Below are positions 1-11,089 of a DNA stretch of 64,000 nt, piece after piece. The notes beneath the pieces were generated by a model. That model saw only the letters and a program-made list of their open reading frames with translations. It ran no database searches and was not told where the DNA came from. The translations under genes and the position numbers were made by a program. The first letter of the stretch is position 1; the number at the start of each line of letters is the position of its first letter. The stretch is from positions 1-64,000 of the forward strand of contig SAPZ01000008.1 of the NCBI GenBank assembly GCA_004020875.1. The letters are read 5' to 3'. Source of the DNA: Mesorhizobium sp. Lineage in GTDB: Bacteria > Pseudomonadota > Alphaproteobacteria > Rhizobiales > Rhizobiaceae.

Positions 1-3000
1 ACGAATGTTCCGCATGAATATCATGCCGACGCCGGCAATGTCGTGAAGCTTCCGGCCAATGTCTCGATCGACAACATCAAGGTCGACGGCCACAATCTGG
101 TGCTGGTGCAGCCCGACGGATCCGAGATCGTCATCAAGGACGGCGCGCTGAACGTGCCGACCTTCATCCTGGGCGACGTCGAAGTGCCGCGCGTCGCCCT
201 GATCGCCGCCCTTGAATCAAGCCATATCAATGTCGCCTTCGGCGCCGACGGCTCGATCTCGGCCGGCGGCAATGGCGCGCCGGGGAGCGCGGGCGGCAAT
301 TTCGAACATCCCGCAGGCGATATCGGCAATGGATTCGGCCTCACCGCTCTGCTGCCGCCGACGGACCTGGCGTTCGGCCAGCCGGAGCATCGCGAGTTGT
401 TTCCTGGGTTGGCACCGAACCACACGCCGACGATTCTCGACCTGACGCCTTCAATCGACGGCGGCGACACCACCGTCAACGAGAAGGGCCTGCCGGCAAG
501 CTCCGGCTCGGAAGGTTCGGGCGAGGCTCAGAATCCTGCGCCGAACACCGACCAGTCCGAGATCAACACCGGGACCTTCACCATCAACTCGCCCGACGGC
601 ATCGGCTCGGTGAATATCAACGGTGTGGTGATCTCGGGCGCAGCCCTTGCCAACAGCGGGTCGTCGCCGATCGATATCACCACGCCGCTCGGCAACTTGC
701 TGGTCATCAACGGCTACGACCCCGCTACCGGCCAGGTGAGCTACACCTATACACTGCTGCACGCCGAGCATCAGCCCAACCCCGGCACCGATTCCATCTT
801 TGACAACATCACGATGACAGTCACCGACGGCAACGGCGACGTCTCGCTTCCGGGCACGCTCTCGGTCCAGATCGTCGACGACGTGCCGACGGCGAACGCG
901 GACGCCAACAGCGTCGCGGCAGGCAGCCATGCGGAGATTTCGGGCAATGTGATCACCGGCGTCGGCGAGACCGATCCGGCCACGAGCGCTGACGTGAAGG
1001 GCGCCGACGGCGCCAGCGTAACCTCGGCTTATGGTACAGGTGCGCCACAGGATGTGACATCCGCTGTCACAGGCACCACCATCGCGGGCCAGTACGGCAC
1101 GCTGACCCTCTATTCGGACGGCCACTACACCTATGACCGCGCGGCGAACACCCCCGGCGGCGTGAGCGACGTGTTCCACTACACGCTTACCGATGGCGAC
1201 GGCGACCAGTCGAGCACCACGCTGACGATCAATATCGGCAACGAGCCGCCGAAGCTGGGCGACATCCCGGCGGCGGGCGCGGACGGCGCGGTCGTCAACG
1301 AGGCGGGACTGGCGACCGGTACGCTCCATGACGGTTCGAACGCGACAAGCGGCACGATTTCGTTCTCGTCTCCGGACGGCGTCGGCTCGGTGTCGCTGGG
1401 CGGCAATGCGCTGTCGAGCGAAGCGGCCAACCCGACCGTGTTCACGGCCGGTCCGGGGGCGAACGGCCAGGTGAGCGCCTACTACACCTATGACAGCGCG
1501 ACCGGCACCGGGACCATTCACTACACCTACACGCTGACGGCGGACTATCTCGACGCAGCCGGCGACAACGGCCCCAACGTTGAGGCCAATCCGAGCTTCA
1601 CCGTCACGGTAACCGACCTCGACGGCCAGCCCGCGTCGAGTACTCTGACGATCAACGTCATCGACGACGTGCCGACGGCGAAGGCCGACACGGACGCGGC
1701 GCAGTCGGGCGAGACGGTGACGGGCAATGTCGAGACCGGCACCAGCACCCATGGCACCGGCGCGGCCGACACGGCGGGCGCCGACGGCATCGCCTCGATC
1801 GCCTGGACCGGTTCGATCATCAATGGCGGCGTCACGACGGTGACGGGCACCTATGGCGTGCTGACGGTTCAGGCCGATGGCAGCTACAGCTACAAGGCCT
1901 TCGCCAACACCTCCGGAACGGACGTCTTCACCTACACCATCAAGGACGGCGACGGCGACACCTCGCCTTCGACGCTGACCATCAATGTGACCAACGGCCA
2001 GCCGCAGCCGGTGGCCGCGACAGGTCAGGTGGACGAATCCGGCCTTGCCACGATCGGCAGCCATGCCGGGGATCCGGCGCATCCGATCACGGCGACGGGC
2101 ACCCTGACGCTCGGCGATCCGAACAGCCCGGTGGTGACCGGCGCGAGCGGCACGGGCGGCTCGGGCACCGCCGACGGCTCGACCCATATCCAGGGCACCT
2201 ACGGCTATCTGACGATCGACAGCGCGGGTCACTACACCTACACGCTGACGACGCCCGAGGGGAACGTTCCGGCCGGCGACAACGGCACCAACATCCAGAG
2301 CGGCACCGATGCCTTCACCTATACGGTGCAGGACGCCTTCGGAAACACCAACACCTCAACCATCACCATCTCCATCAAGGACGACGTGCCCTCGATTACG
2401 CTGAGCGGGGCCGCTGCGCCGACGCTGAACGTGGACGAAAGCTATTTGGCTAACGGTTCCACGCCGAACGCGGCCCTGACGTCGGCGACGGCTGCCTTCG
2501 CGGGAATGTTCACCGTGGTGCAGGGTGCCGATGGAGCCACCACCAGCTATGGCGTGAGCGTCTCCGCGCAGGGTGTGACCTCAAACCTGATCGACTCCGC
2601 GACCGGCCAGGCTGTGGTGCTGACGCAGAGCGGCAGTACCGTTTCGGGCTACGTGACCGGCCACAGCGGCGATCCGGCCTATCTGGTGTTCACGCTTGCA
2701 GTGAACGTGGCGACCGGCCAGGCTACGCTGACGGATTATCGCGCCGTTCACCAGAATACCGCGGACAACCCGACCGACACCTCCGAAGGCATCAGCCTGA
2801 CCTCCGGCCTTGTGACGCTGACCGCGACGGTGACGGACGGCGACGGCGACAAGGCATCCCAGTCGATTGATCTAGGCTCAAAGGCCACGTTCCATGATGA
2901 CGGCCCGTCGTTGGGCTCCTTCACTTCGGGCACCATACCCAACGAAGTTGGATCGGTCGCCGGCTTCTTCTCGCTTGTGCCCGGAGCTGATGGCGTCGAT

Positions 3001-4425
3001 CACTTCAACATCATAGGCCCGGCGATTGCCGGCATCACCTACAACACCACGGTCGCCGCGGACGGCACAACCGTTCTCCACGCCATGTCGGGGTCGACAG
3101 AAGTCTTCGACCTGACCGTGCGGACCGACGGGACCTACGAGTTCGACCTTATCAAGCCCGATGCCGGCACTACGGTTACCTATTCGCTGCAGAACCTACC
3201 CGCGGGCGGACCTAATTGGCGCGAGACAACCGATGGCCATATCGAATTTTCGAGCCCTGACGGCATCAACTCCAACAACAACGGGTTTGGCGTCGGGAAC
3301 ACCTTTGTTGGCGGAAATGAAACCTTCACGATGGAGTTCCACACACCAGGCACGGGTATCGGCGTCGACAATACCCCCAACACCAACCCCGAGTTGAACG
3401 ACTCGGTCAGTTTGGTCGTCAATTCGCTGAACGGCGCGGGCGGAACCTACCACTGGGTTGCGACGAACACTCTCACCAACACGACCGAGTCCGGTGATAT
3501 CTCAATCACATCGACGGGCACATTCGTGATCGATCCGTCGATCAGCTTCAACCAGTTGCAGATCAGCGCAGTCAACATTTCCGGGCAAGGCGCCCAGTTC
3601 TCCAACATTTCCTTGACGCACAACGTCCTTCCGCAAGATCAGAACCTGGCGTTCACAGTGTCGGCGACCGACAAAGACGGCGACACGACTGCGACGCAGC
3701 CGCTCGGCGTCCATGTGGTGGCGGCGGACGGTTCCGGCAACTTCACGCTCACGGGAACGGCGGGCAACGACGTGATCGCCGGGAGCACGCATACCGACAC
3801 GATCTCCGGCGGCGGTGGCAACGATATTGTCGATTACAGCGGTAGTCTCGCTGCGATCTCGATCCATCTGGCTGATGACGGACATGCGTCTGGTGCACCG
3901 GTAAACTTCAGCAATCCGGCCGCTGGCACGATCGGCGGGGGCGACGCAACCGGCGACAGTCTAACGGGGATCGAAGGTATAATTGGCGGTTCGGGCAACG
4001 ACTATCTATTCGGCAATGCCAGCGACAATTACCTGGCCGGCGGCGCCGGCAACGACACGCTCAACGGTGGTGGCGGCAACGACACCCTGATCGGGGGCCT
4101 GGGCCAGGATACGCTTACCGGTGGCACGGGAGCCGACACCTTCAAGCTGGACCACCTAGAACTGAACATCAAGGATCTCATTACCGACTATAACGGCGCG
4201 GAGGGCGACAAGATCGACTTGACCTCGCTGTTCGACACCGCGCCGACCGGCAACATCAACAACTATGTGCACTATGACAGCGGCACCGGTAACCTGAGCG
4301 TCGACACCAGCGGTTCGGGCAACAATTTCGTAAACGTGGCGCAATTGACGAACACACCTGCCGCCGGAACGATCACCATCCTTTACGATGACAACACTCA
4401 TGCGCAGCATACGGCGACGATTTAG
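1..4425 (+). CDS. Giant RTX/VCBS-repeat adhesin, type I secreted (5' end outside window)
   Basis: The frame is open from base 1, so the gene starts upstream; a GTG at 43 has no ribosome binding site and is probably internal. About 1475 residues are visible. Most of it is a series of cadherin/VCBS-like modules of roughly 100-150 residues, each ending near a DGDGD-type stretch followed by IVDDVPTA or a variant, as in large surface adhesins of the LapA type. The C-terminal 250 residues carry glycine-rich RTX nonapeptides ([30 protein letters not shown]), which bind calcium and usually precede an uncleaved type I secretion signal. The protein is very acidic and has almost no cysteine. No ABC exporter or membrane-fusion protein lies in the window. 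A role in attachment or biofilm is an inference from the family. Confidence 0.88.
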   Translation, partial: TNVPHEYHADAGNVVKLPANVSIDNIKVDGHNLVLVQPDGSEIVIKDGALNVPTFILGDVEVPRVALIAALESSHINVAFGADGSISAGGNGAPGSAGGNFEHPAGDIGNGFGLTALLPPTDLAFGQPEHRELFPGLAPNHTPTILDLTPSIDGGDTTVNEKGLPASSGSEGSGEAQNPAPNTDQSEINTGTFTINSPDGIGSVNINGVVISGAALANSGSSPIDITTPLGNLLVINGYDPATGQVSYTYTLLHAEHQPNPGTDSIFDNITMTVTDGNGDVSLPGTLSVQIVDDVPTANADANSVAAGSHAEISGNVITGVGETDPATSADVKGADGASVTSAYGTGAPQDVTSAVTGTTIAGQYGTLTLYSDGHYTYDRAANTPGGVSDVFHYTLTDGDGDQSSTTLTINIGNEPPKLGDIPAAGADGAVVNEAGLATGTLHDGSNATSGTISFSSPDGVGSVSLGGNALSSEAANPTVFTAGPGANGQVSAYYTYDSATGTGTIHYTYTLTADYLDAAGDNGPNVEANPSFTVTVTDLDGQPASSTLTINVIDDVPTAKADTDAAQSGETVTGNVETGTSTHGTGAADTAGADGIASIAWTGSIINGGVTTVTGTYGVLTVQADGSYSYKAFANTSGTDVFTYTIKDGDGDTSPSTLTINVTNGQPQPVAATGQVDESGLATIGSHAGDPAHPITATGTLTLGDPNSPVVTGASGTGGSGTADGSTHIQGTYGYLTIDSAGHYTYTLTTPEGNVPAGDNGTNIQSGTDAFTYTVQDAFGNTNTSTITISIKDDVPSITLSGAAAPTLNVDESYLANGSTPNAALTSATAAFAGMFTVVQGADGATTSYGVSVSAQGVTSNLIDSATGQAVVLTQSGSTVSGYVTGHSGDPAYLVFTLAVNVATGQATLTDYRAVHQNTADNPTDTSEGISLTSGLVTLTATVTDGDGDKASQSIDLGSKATFHDDGPSLGSFTSGTIPNEVGSVAGFFSLVPGADGVDHFNIIGPAIAGITYNTTVAADGTTVLHAMSGSTEVFDLTVRTDGTYEFDLIKPDAGTTVTYSLQNLPAGGPNWRETTDGHIEFSSPDGINSNNNGFGVGNTFVGGNETFTMEFHTPGTGIGVDNTPNTNPELNDSVSLVVNSLNGAGGTYHWVATNTLTNTTESGDISITSTGTFVIDPSISFNQLQISAVNISGQGAQFSNISLTHNVLPQDQNLAFTVSATDKDGDTTATQPLGVHVVAADGSGNFTLTGTAGNDVIAGSTHTDTISGGGGNDIVDYSGSLAAISIHLADDGHASGAPVNFSNPAAGTIGGGDATGDSLTGIEGIIGGSGNDYLFGNASDNYLAGGAGNDTLNGGGGNDTLIGGLGQDTLTGGTGADTFKLDHLELNIKDLITDYNGAEGDKIDLTSLFDTAPTGNINNYVHYDSGTGNLSVDTSGSGNNFVNVAQLTNTPAAGTITILYDDNTHAQHTATI

Positions 4426-4497
4426 CACTTATGCGCGGCGCGGCTTCCATGCTATGCATTAGCGAACCGTGAATTCGCAGTTCGAAGAGGGGCTTAC

Positions 4498-4866
4498 ATG
4501 AGACATTCCGCAAGATTGCTGGCTTCGGCCGCGGCGCTGCTTTTGGCCGGGTCGACGGGCTTCGCCGCCGACATAATCGGCGAGCCGGCGGTGAATTATT
4601 GCCGCACCGTCGGCACATCGGACCTGGTGCTGACCGACAACATGGTCGAGCTCAAGGACCACGTGGTGAAGCTGATGAATGAATCGGTCTCCGTCGCCAA
4701 CAGTCCGGAATGGATCAACTCGTCGCGCCCCGCCTTCGTCTGGGCCTCGGAAGCCAAGGTCGCCTGCGGCATGGCCTATGGCTATCTCAAGACGAACTAC
4801 AAGGACGAGGACACGCTGAACAAATGCGAGTGCTTCCACGACCGCATGGTCGAGTACATGCACTGA
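4498..4866 (+). CDS. Small exported protein with conserved-looking cysteines, function unknown
   Basis: This 122-residue protein starts at an ATG preceded by GAAGAGGGG. Residues 1-23 form a classical signal peptide (Arg, then an Ala/Leu-rich core, then GFAAD), so it is probably periplasmic. The mature part has four cysteines (in YCRT, KVACGM and CECF), enough for two disulfides, and is otherwise hydrophilic. I do not recognise the family. It follows the adhesin by 72 bases on the same strand but may have its own promoter. Confidence 0.75.
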   Translation: MRHSARLLASAAALLLAGSTGFAADIIGEPAVNYCRTVGTSDLVLTDNMVELKDHVVKLMNESVSVANSPEWINSSRPAFVWASEAKVACGMAYGYLKTNYKDEDTLNKCECFHDRMVEYMH

Positions 4867-4899
4867 GCTTGCGGGCGTGCTCCGCGCCGACCATTTTCA

Positions 4900-6243
4900 A
4901 TGATGACGATCCAAGCCCGGGTGGAGGCGGACGCCTGCGCGTCCGCGCAGCCGGCTGCCTCGCTTGCCGGCAGGACGCCGGCACCTGATCTCCGACGCGA
5001 GCGTCGGCGAGCCTTGGCCTTTGTCCTTGCCGTTGCGGCGGCCGCCTCCGGCTGCCAGTCCAAGAGCGGCGCGTCCGACGTGCTCGATCCGAAGGCGATC
5101 GCGGCGCCGGCCGGACAGGCGGGCGCTGCCGTGGCGCCCGCCCAGCAGGCAGGTGTCGAGACCTCCGGGAGCGCGACGTCGGCCGGCCCGACCTCGGCCG
5201 CCGCGGCGAAGGCCCAGCTGACGCTCGGCACGGGCCCGACCAAGGTGACAATGCTGCTGCCGCTTTCCGCACCCGGCAGCACGGGCGAGAACGGCCGAAA
5301 GATGTATGACGGCGCGCGGCTCGCGATGGCCGATCTCGGCGACAAGCTTCTGACATTGACGATCCAGGATACGCGCGGCGACAGCGGCTACGCCAAGGAC
5401 CTCGCCGTGAAGGCGATCACCTCGGGCACGGCGAAGGCGGTCATCGGCCCGTCCGAGCTCGCGGCAGCGCAGCACCTTGCCAAGCTCTCCGGCTCGAAGC
5501 GGCCGCCGGTGCTGGCGCTGGCCGACAATTTCGCCGGCGGCGCCGGCGTCTATTCGGTGCGGCTCAGCGAAGCCGATAGTGCTGCGGCCGGCGCGGCGGC
5601 GATCGCCGGCAAGGGCGCCAGGAAATTCGTGCTGATGGTGCCGGCGGGGGTGGATTCAAGCGCCGTTGAATCCCGGGTGGCCAACGCGCTCAGCATCTAC
5701 GGCGCCACGCTTGCGGTGACGCTGCCTTACTCGCCGACCGACGGCGGCGCCAAGGTGGTGTCCGACATGGGCTCGCTGGTCGAGGCGCCGGATGCCGTCG
5801 TCGTCGCCTGCGGCGACGGCAGCCCGACGGCGGTGCTGGCGGCGCTGAAGGCGAAGGGCATTCCAGGCAAGACGGTGACGCTGATCGGCACCGACCGCTG
5901 GCTCGAGCGCCCGATGGATCCGCTCTACGAGGGCGCCTATATCGCGACGCTCGACCAGAGCGAGACGGGGCCGATCGCCGACCGCTTCAAGGCGACCTAC
6001 AACTACCAGCCGGACGTCAACGTGGCCTATGCCTACGACATGGTGGCGCTGAGCGCGGGCATAGCGAGCTCCGCGGGCCCCGACGGCTTCAACAAGCAGG
6101 TGCTGGAGAACACGACCGGCTTCCGCGGCTCGACCGGCCTGTTCCGCTTCCGCAGCGACGGCTCGAGCCAAAGGTCGATGCCGTTCTTCAAGGTGGAGAA
6201 GGGGCAGCTGAAGCTGGTGGAGAAGCAGACAGCGGGGTTTTGA
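4900..6243 (+). CDS. Periplasmic-binding-fold lipoprotein (penicillin-binding protein activator / LppC-like)
   Basis: This 447-residue protein has an N-terminal arginine cluster, a hydrophobic stretch and a lipobox ending AAASGC near residue 52, so it is a predicted lipoprotein. The n-region is unusually long (about 30 residues before the Arg cluster), but no better start codon is visible downstream. After an Ala-rich linker, residues 100-440 read as a type I periplasmic-binding fold: VTMLLPLSAPGS, a TIQDTRGD strand, and a conserved end with RFRSDGSSQR. This resembles the PBP-activator/LppC branch of ABC-type substrate-binding proteins. No transporter genes are adjacent, which favours an activator or binding role over nutrient uptake. 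Substrate unknown. Confidence 0.75.
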   Translation: MMTIQARVEADACASAQPAASLAGRTPAPDLRRERRRALAFVLAVAAAASGCQSKSGASDVLDPKAIAAPAGQAGAAVAPAQQAGVETSGSATSAGPTSAAAAKAQLTLGTGPTKVTMLLPLSAPGSTGENGRKMYDGARLAMADLGDKLLTLTIQDTRGDSGYAKDLAVKAITSGTAKAVIGPSELAAAQHLAKLSGSKRPPVLALADNFAGGAGVYSVRLSEADSAAAGAAAIAGKGARKFVLMVPAGVDSSAVESRVANALSIYGATLAVTLPYSPTDGGAKVVSDMGSLVEAPDAVVVACGDGSPTAVLAALKAKGIPGKTVTLIGTDRWLERPMDPLYEGAYIATLDQSETGPIADRFKATYNYQPDVNVAYAYDMVALSAGIASSAGPDGFNKQVLENTTGFRGSTGLFRFRSDGSSQRSMPFFKVEKGQLKLVEKQTAGF

Positions 6244-6254
6244 GGCAGGCAAGC

Positions 6255-6800
6255 TCAGTTGAGCTGCTGCAATATCCCGGAACTGGTTGCTACCATCAGT
6301 GCGTAATACATCTGCAACGCTATCGCACAAATGGCCGCGCCGGATATCGGCACGCCAAACGGCACGACGCCTTTTCGATCCAGGTGCTGAACGTAGTGGC
6401 GAAACATGCCGGCGGGCAGCAGAAAAGGATTCTTGACCACTGCTGCGGTGGCGATGGCGAAAGCCAGCAGCAGTATGGAAAATATGACCAGGTCGGTTCC
6501 ACCAATCAGAAACGGCATAACGCTCATCAGCTTAACATCGCCGGCGCCAACCTTGCGCAAAAGCCAAAACGGGAAGAGCGCGGCAAAAAGGATCACGCCT
6601 CCAATCGCGCTGATGCCCATCTCCAGCCACGAGCCGGTCTGCAATGAATGGAAATGCAGTGTTCCGAGACCAAGGCAGAGCAACAGCAATACGTCTCGGT
6701 TTGAGATACGCTGCGTGGAAAAATCCGTCCAGGCGACACGCCCGAGCAACAGGATTGCCAGCCCCTTGAAGACGAGCGAAGCGGTTAGCAAAAGGCTCAT
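6255..6800 (-). CDS. cpaA: Prepilin peptidase of the Tad system (CpaA/TadV)
   Basis: This 181-residue polytopic membrane protein belongs to the A24 aspartic prepilin peptidases, which cleave the leader of Flp pilins and of TadE/TadF pseudopilins at the inner membrane. The two catalytic aspartates are visible: Asp26 in AWTDFST and Asp88 in the GAGDVKLMS motif. It lacks the N-methylation domain of PilD, as usual for CpaA/TadV. It is the last gene of the leftward arm and overlaps the tadD stop by four bases, so it is translationally coupled. Confidence 0.92.
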   Translation of the reverse strand: MSLLLTASLVFKGLAILLLGRVAWTDFSTQRISNRDVLLLLCLGLGTLHFHSLQTGSWLEMGISAIGGVILFAALFPFWLLRKVGAGDVKLMSVMPFLIGGTDLVIFSILLLAFAIATAAVVKNPFLLPAGMFRHYVQHLDRKGVVPFGVPISGAAICAIALQMYYALMVATSSGILQQLN

Positions 6801-7348
6801 GACCGCTCGATGTTCCGCACGCTGGACGACAGCAGCTTTAGATTGTTGGCGACCGTTGGATCGTTGGGCGCCAGCTCATAGGCCTTGAGGAAGTTGCTGC
6901 GCGCATCCTGCAGCTTGCCGCGCAACAGGTAGGAATAGCCGAGATTGTTGTAGTATTCCGGCGTCGCGCCAAGCAGCCGGTGGGCGCGAGCATAAGCCAT
7001 GTCGGCAAGGTCGAAGCGGCGGATGCGGTCACATGAGGCGGCGAGACCCAGCCAAGCAACGCCGTCATTGGGCGCCAACCTTGTGGCTTTATAAAACAAC
7101 GCCCCGGCGTTGCCGTAATTCTCGGAACGGAACTGTGTCTTGGCCTCGGTTACCGCCTGGTCCGAGGCATAATAGTCGACATCGCTGATCGTCTTCAGCC
7201 CATCGAAGGTATCGCCGAAGGCGGTGTAATCACCTTTTGCCGGCTCGTTCGTGCGCACGACGCCGTCGCCGAGGTCTTTCGTCTGGCAGCCTGCAAGAAA
7301 AATAAGCAGCAGGCTCGTCGCAAATGCGAGGCGCTTTCGCCGTGTCAT
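6797..7348 (-). CDS. tadD: TPR lipoprotein of the Tad pilus locus (TadD)
   Basis: This 183-residue protein starts at an ATG whose product begins with a basic n-region and a lipobox FLAGC (Cys21). An upstream frame-compatible start would add 16 residues in front of the signal peptide and is less likely. Residues 65-180 hold at least three tetratricopeptide repeats (LAPNDGVAWLGLA, ATPEYYNNLGYSYLLRG, APNDPTVANNLKLL). TadD-type lipoproteins help assemble the secretin or stabilise the Tad apparatus. It lies between tadC and cpaA. Confidence 0.88.
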   Translation of the reverse strand: MTRRKRLAFATSLLLIFLAGCQTKDLGDGVVRTNEPAKGDYTAFGDTFDGLKTISDVDYYASDQAVTEAKTQFRSENYGNAGALFYKATRLAPNDGVAWLGLAASCDRIRRFDLADMAYARAHRLLGATPEYYNNLGYSYLLRGKLQDARSNFLKAYELAPNDPTVANNLKLLSSSVRNIERS

Positions 7349-7400
7349 AGTGTGTCCCACGAGTCCCCGACTTTGTTTTAGAGCCGAATCATACAACCGG

Positions 7401-8369
7401 CTAGAAGAAAATGCCCCTCATGCGAATGATCACAGGCAAAAGAACGATCATCAGCACGACCGGAAAGATGCAGATGCCGAGCGGGATCATCATCTTGACC
7501 GGCAGCGCATTGGCTTTCTCCTCCGCGTAGAGGATTCGCTGCGTGCGCATTTCGTCGCTGTACACGCGAAGTGCCTCGGTCAAGCTGGTGCCAAGTTCTT
7601 CAGACTGTCGAAACAGCACCGCGAGCGAGCGCGCCTCCTCGAGGCCGATGCGGTCGGCGAGCTCGCGCAGAGCCTCGCGCAGCGGCTTGCCGGCACGCAA
7701 CTGCAGATTCATGATCGCAAGCTGGATGCCCAACCATTTGTGAGTGCCCGCCATCTCCTGGCTCACACGCTCGACCGCCGCTTCCAGGCTCATCCCGGCA
7801 TCAGCGCAGGTAATCATCATATCCATGAAGTCGGGGAAGCCGCGGCGGTAGGTCTGCTTCTGCGCGTTCTCGAAACGGTCGAGCGCTATGCTCGGAATGA
7901 CGAGGCAAGCGAGACCGAACAGGGCAGCGCCAGCGAAAGCAATGACCCCAGGGATTTGGGGCGGCAACACGGCAGTCAGGCCAGTGTACACCGCCAGGAA
8001 GCCAATGGCGACAGCACCTATGCGGGACAGAGTGTAGAAAAGCGGCGCACTCGCCTGATAGAAACCGGCGCGAAACAGCTTTGCCTCGAGGGCGTTAGGC
8101 TCGCCCCGTTCTTTCTCAAGCGCACGGAAGTAAGCATCGACCGGCCGTTGCGCCGAAATCTTGATTAGCTGCTGCTGCGCATCCAGCGAACGCCGATTGA
8201 GCCCGCGTTCCGTCAAAAGGCTTTCGGTGACCAGCTTTCGGGTCTGAAAGGCGGGCAGGAAGGTGAGTGCGCCGAAAAGGAACAGCGCCACCGCCGCGCC
8301 GAAAACCGAAAGCGAGACGAGTAGCCCGGAACTCAATATGTTCGAAAGGAAAGTTATGTCCCGCTCCAC
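7401..8369 (-). CDS. tadC: Tad inner-membrane platform protein TadC
   Basis: This 322-residue protein has hydrophobic segments at the N-terminus, in the middle (residues 125-180) and at the C-terminus. Between them is a GspF/T2SF-type helical domain containing FPDFMDMMITCADAGMSLE and the LRAGKPLREALRELADR stretch typical of type II/IV-pilus F proteins. It would form the inner-membrane platform with TadB and couple the TadA ATPase to pilus assembly. The GTG start abuts the tadB stop codon directly. Confidence 0.92.
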   Translation of the reverse strand: MERDITFLSNILSSGLLVSLSVFGAAVALFLFGALTFLPAFQTRKLVTESLLTERGLNRRSLDAQQQLIKISAQRPVDAYFRALEKERGEPNALEAKLFRAGFYQASAPLFYTLSRIGAVAIGFLAVYTGLTAVLPPQIPGVIAFAGAALFGLACLVIPSIALDRFENAQKQTYRRGFPDFMDMMITCADAGMSLEAAVERVSQEMAGTHKWLGIQLAIMNLQLRAGKPLREALRELADRIGLEEARSLAVLFRQSEELGTSLTEALRVYSDEMRTQRILYAEEKANALPVKMMIPLGICIFPVVLMIVLLPVIIRMRGIFF

Positions 8370-9341
8370 TCAGAAGTCGAAATTGATCATGCGATACATG
8401 ATGAAGTCGCCAAGCAGCGCCCAAATGCCGAAGATCGTGAAAACCGGAAAGATGAGCGGATTCCCCCAAACCGCCCCGTAGTAGGTCGGCGCAATGATCC
8501 AAAGGATCGCGAACATGACGATCGGGAAGAGTGAGATCACCCATGCCGAGAAGCGGCCCTCTGCGGAGAGTGCCCTGATCTTCATTCTGAGCTTTTGCCG
8601 CTCGCGCAGCACGCCTGACAGGTTCGCCAGTATCTCAGTGAGATTACCGCCGGTCTTGGACTGAATGGAAAGCGAGACCGAAAGAAGGTGCAGGCCCTCG
8701 AAGCCCACCCGCTCCGACAGCTTTCGTACGGCCTGCTCGATGCTGAGGCCGAAGGTGATCTCGTCGGAAACGATACCAAACTCAGTACCGAGCGGATCAG
8801 GCATTTCTCGCGCCACAAGGCCCACGGCCACCGAAACCGGATGGCCTGCGCGCAACGAGCGGACGATCATGTCGAGCGCATTGGGCAATTGCCTGGCGAA
8901 TTTCATGATCCGCTTGTTGCGGGCTCGACGAAGCAGCAGCAGCGGCAGGATAAAGCCTACAATGAGAAAGGCCACCAATGCCGCAATTGCGGAAAATCCC
9001 AGCAACAGCTTGAACAGCATCGCGACAACCAGCCCGGCCAGGATGAATGTCAAAGCGAAGGTCAGCGGATTTCCAGTAATGCCGGACTGCGTGTAAAGCC
9101 TGTTCAGCCCGATCGCACCAAAGACATAGTCACCGGAGTCGGTCAGTCCGCGTTCGCGGAGCAGGCCTTGCAGCGTCTGCTCGGCGGGCGCCTCTTCAGC
9201 TAGACGCTTAAGCCGCCGGTTGATGGTGCCGGCCCTTGAGCGGCCCTTCGCATAGGAGACATAGAGTGTCTCTGCGGCGAGGATGACGGCCGCCGCCGCC
9301 AACACATAGATGAAATAAAGCAGGGTCTGGCCTGTAAACAT
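8370..9341 (-). CDS. tadB: Tad inner-membrane platform protein TadB
   Basis: This 323-residue GspF-family protein has an N-terminal membrane segment, two adjacent ones near residues 80-130 and a C-terminal pair. The cytosolic T2SF domain includes FARQLPNALDMIVRSLRAGH and SIEQAVRKLSERVG, followed by SIQSKTGGNLTEILANLS, characteristic of TadB. Its ATG overlaps the tadA stop (TGATG), so the two are coupled. It is the partner of TadC. Confidence 0.92.
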   Translation of the reverse strand: MFTGQTLLYFIYVLAAAAVILAAETLYVSYAKGRSRAGTINRRLKRLAEEAPAEQTLQGLLRERGLTDSGDYVFGAIGLNRLYTQSGITGNPLTFALTFILAGLVVAMLFKLLLGFSAIAALVAFLIVGFILPLLLLRRARNKRIMKFARQLPNALDMIVRSLRAGHPVSVAVGLVAREMPDPLGTEFGIVSDEITFGLSIEQAVRKLSERVGFEGLHLLSVSLSIQSKTGGNLTEILANLSGVLRERQKLRMKIRALSAEGRFSAWVISLFPIVMFAILWIIAPTYYGAVWGNPLIFPVFTIFGIWALLGDFIMYRMINFDF

Positions 9342-10726
9342 CAGAGCGGCACCTGCGGATTGAACGCGTCCTTGGCGAAATGAAAGCCCAACGTCGCAGC
9401 CTCCTGGGCAAAACGCGGACGAATGCCGGTGGCACGAAACTCGCCGACGATCTGGCCATCCGCCCCGACATCGCGGCGGACAAAACTGTAGAGTTCCTGC
9501 AACTGAACGACATTGCCTTCCATGCCGGTCAATTCGGATATCGAAATGACGCGCCGGCCGCCGTCGGAGAGGCGCTGCGTCTGCACGATGATGTCGATGG
9601 CCGAGGCGATCTGGGCCCTGATTGACTCGTGGGTCATCGGCATGCCGGCCATGCCGACCATCTGCTCCAGTCGCGAAAGCGCGTCACGCGGCGTGTTGGC
9701 GTGGATGGTCGTCATCGAGCCTTCGTGGCCGGTGTTCATCGCCTGCAGCATGTCGAAGGCTTCCTCGCCGCGCACCTCGCCGACGATGATACGGTCGGGA
9801 CGCATGCGCAGCGCGTTCTTGACCAGCTCGCGTTGGCGAACTTCGCCCTTGCCTTCGACATTGGGTGGACGCGTCTCCAGCCGGCCGACATGTGGCTGCT
9901 GCAATTGAAGCTCGGCGGCGTCCTCGATGGTGATCAGACGCTCCCTTGCCGGAATGTAGCTCGACAGCGCGTTGAGCAAGGTCGTCTTGCCGCTGCCCGT
10001 GCCGCCCGAGACCAGGATCGATTTGCGCGCCTGCACGGCGATGCGCAGCAAGTCGATCATGGGCTGGCGGATCGAATTGAACGCCATGAGGCGCTCCAAT
10101 GAATAAGGATTCCTGGAGAATTTGCGGATCGATACCAGCGGGCCGTCTACCGAGATCGGTCGCACGGCGATGTTGACGCGTGAGCCGTCATCCAGACGTG
10201 CATCTACCATTGGAGACGATTCGTCGACCCGCCGGCCGATGTTGGAGACGATCTTGTTGACGACGCGCAGCAGATGCGCCTCGTCGCGGAAGCGGATCGA
10301 GGTTTCCTCGAGCACGCCACGGCGCTCGATGAAGACATGATTGTGTGTGTTGATCAGGATGTCGGCGATCGAATCGTCCTTGAGCAATGGCTCGATCGGT
10401 CCGAGTCCCAGCATTTCGTCAGCGGTATCGCTGGTCAGTTGATCGAGCTCACGCGAATTCAACGGCACATTTCTACCGCGCACAAACTCGCGCACGATCG
10501 GGCGGATCTCGTTAAGGATTTCGTCCTTTGAAGCGTTTTCGAGCGCCGTCAGATTGAAGCGATCGATAAGGTGGCGGTGGAGATCGACCTTGAGCGAAAG
10601 GAAATCGTCGCTTTGCGTTTCTGCTTCCATTGCCGGAGCAGGGACGGCGCCATTTGGTACCGCAGGTCCGGGCACGGTCTGCGGCACCCGCTGCTCACTC
10701 TGTCCTTTGATGAAGCGACCTAACAT
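9341..10726 (-). CDS. cpaF: Tad pilus secretion ATPase (TadA/CpaF)
   Basis: This 461-residue cytosolic hexameric ATPase powers Flp pilus assembly. The Walker A motif GGTGSGKTT is at residues 241-249, the Walker B region [12 protein letters not shown] near 312-323, and the His box [12 protein letters not shown] at 332-343. The N-terminal 100 residues are variable with a Pro/Ala-rich stretch, followed by the all-alpha and PAS-like N-domains usual for TadA. It is the first gene of the leftward arm; its start faces the pilin promoter region across 497 bases. Confidence 0.95.
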   Translation of the reverse strand: MLGRFIKGQSEQRVPQTVPGPAVPNGAVPAPAMEAETQSDDFLSLKVDLHRHLIDRFNLTALENASKDEILNEIRPIVREFVRGRNVPLNSRELDQLTSDTADEMLGLGPIEPLLKDDSIADILINTHNHVFIERRGVLEETSIRFRDEAHLLRVVNKIVSNIGRRVDESSPMVDARLDDGSRVNIAVRPISVDGPLVSIRKFSRNPYSLERLMAFNSIRQPMIDLLRIAVQARKSILVSGGTGSGKTTLLNALSSYIPARERLITIEDAAELQLQQPHVGRLETRPPNVEGKGEVRQRELVKNALRMRPDRIIVGEVRGEEAFDMLQAMNTGHEGSMTTIHANTPRDALSRLEQMVGMAGMPMTHESIRAQIASAIDIIVQTQRLSDGGRRVISISELTGMEGNVVQLQELYSFVRRDVGADGQIVGEFRATGIRPRFAQEAATLGFHFAKDAFNPQVPL

Positions 10727-11089
10727 GCCGCTCTAGCCCCCTGTCTATCCCACGATCGAAACTAAGCGTTAACCACGAGGGGCACAAGCAGGGAGGTGAC
10801 TGCAACCGTGTATTACTTGCAACATAGTTAAGAAATCGATCTATCGGGAAATCGTTTTATTTCAGAATGATACCGAAGCCCAGACCAAAGTCTTAGGACT
10901 TATGTCTCAGCATGAGCTAATATGCCTACTAAACCCTTAGATATAAAGGTATATGTTGGCTTCCTAATAGCGATGCATCCGAGGCACCTCGGCGGCCAAA
11001 TTGTGAATGAATGGTTAAGATGGATTGAAAAGTGAGGCGAATCAAGCTCTTGTCAAAATCGGAGGGGCTTCGAATCGAGTATTGAAAGG
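10727..11089. other. Divergent intergenic region between tadA and the pilin genes
   Basis: This stretch is clearly more AT-rich than its surroundings and has no credible gene. It must hold the promoter for the leftward tad arm. I see several isolated TTAA or GTTAA half-sites (for example GCGTTAACC near 10767) but only one properly spaced pair, which lies just to the right. Confidence 0.5.

Noticed and set aside
451..2232. Long open frame of 593 codons on the minus strand inside the adhesin
   Set aside because: It is Arg/Val/Gly-rich antisense of the repeat modules, with no ribosome binding site; a composition effect of GC-rich DNA.
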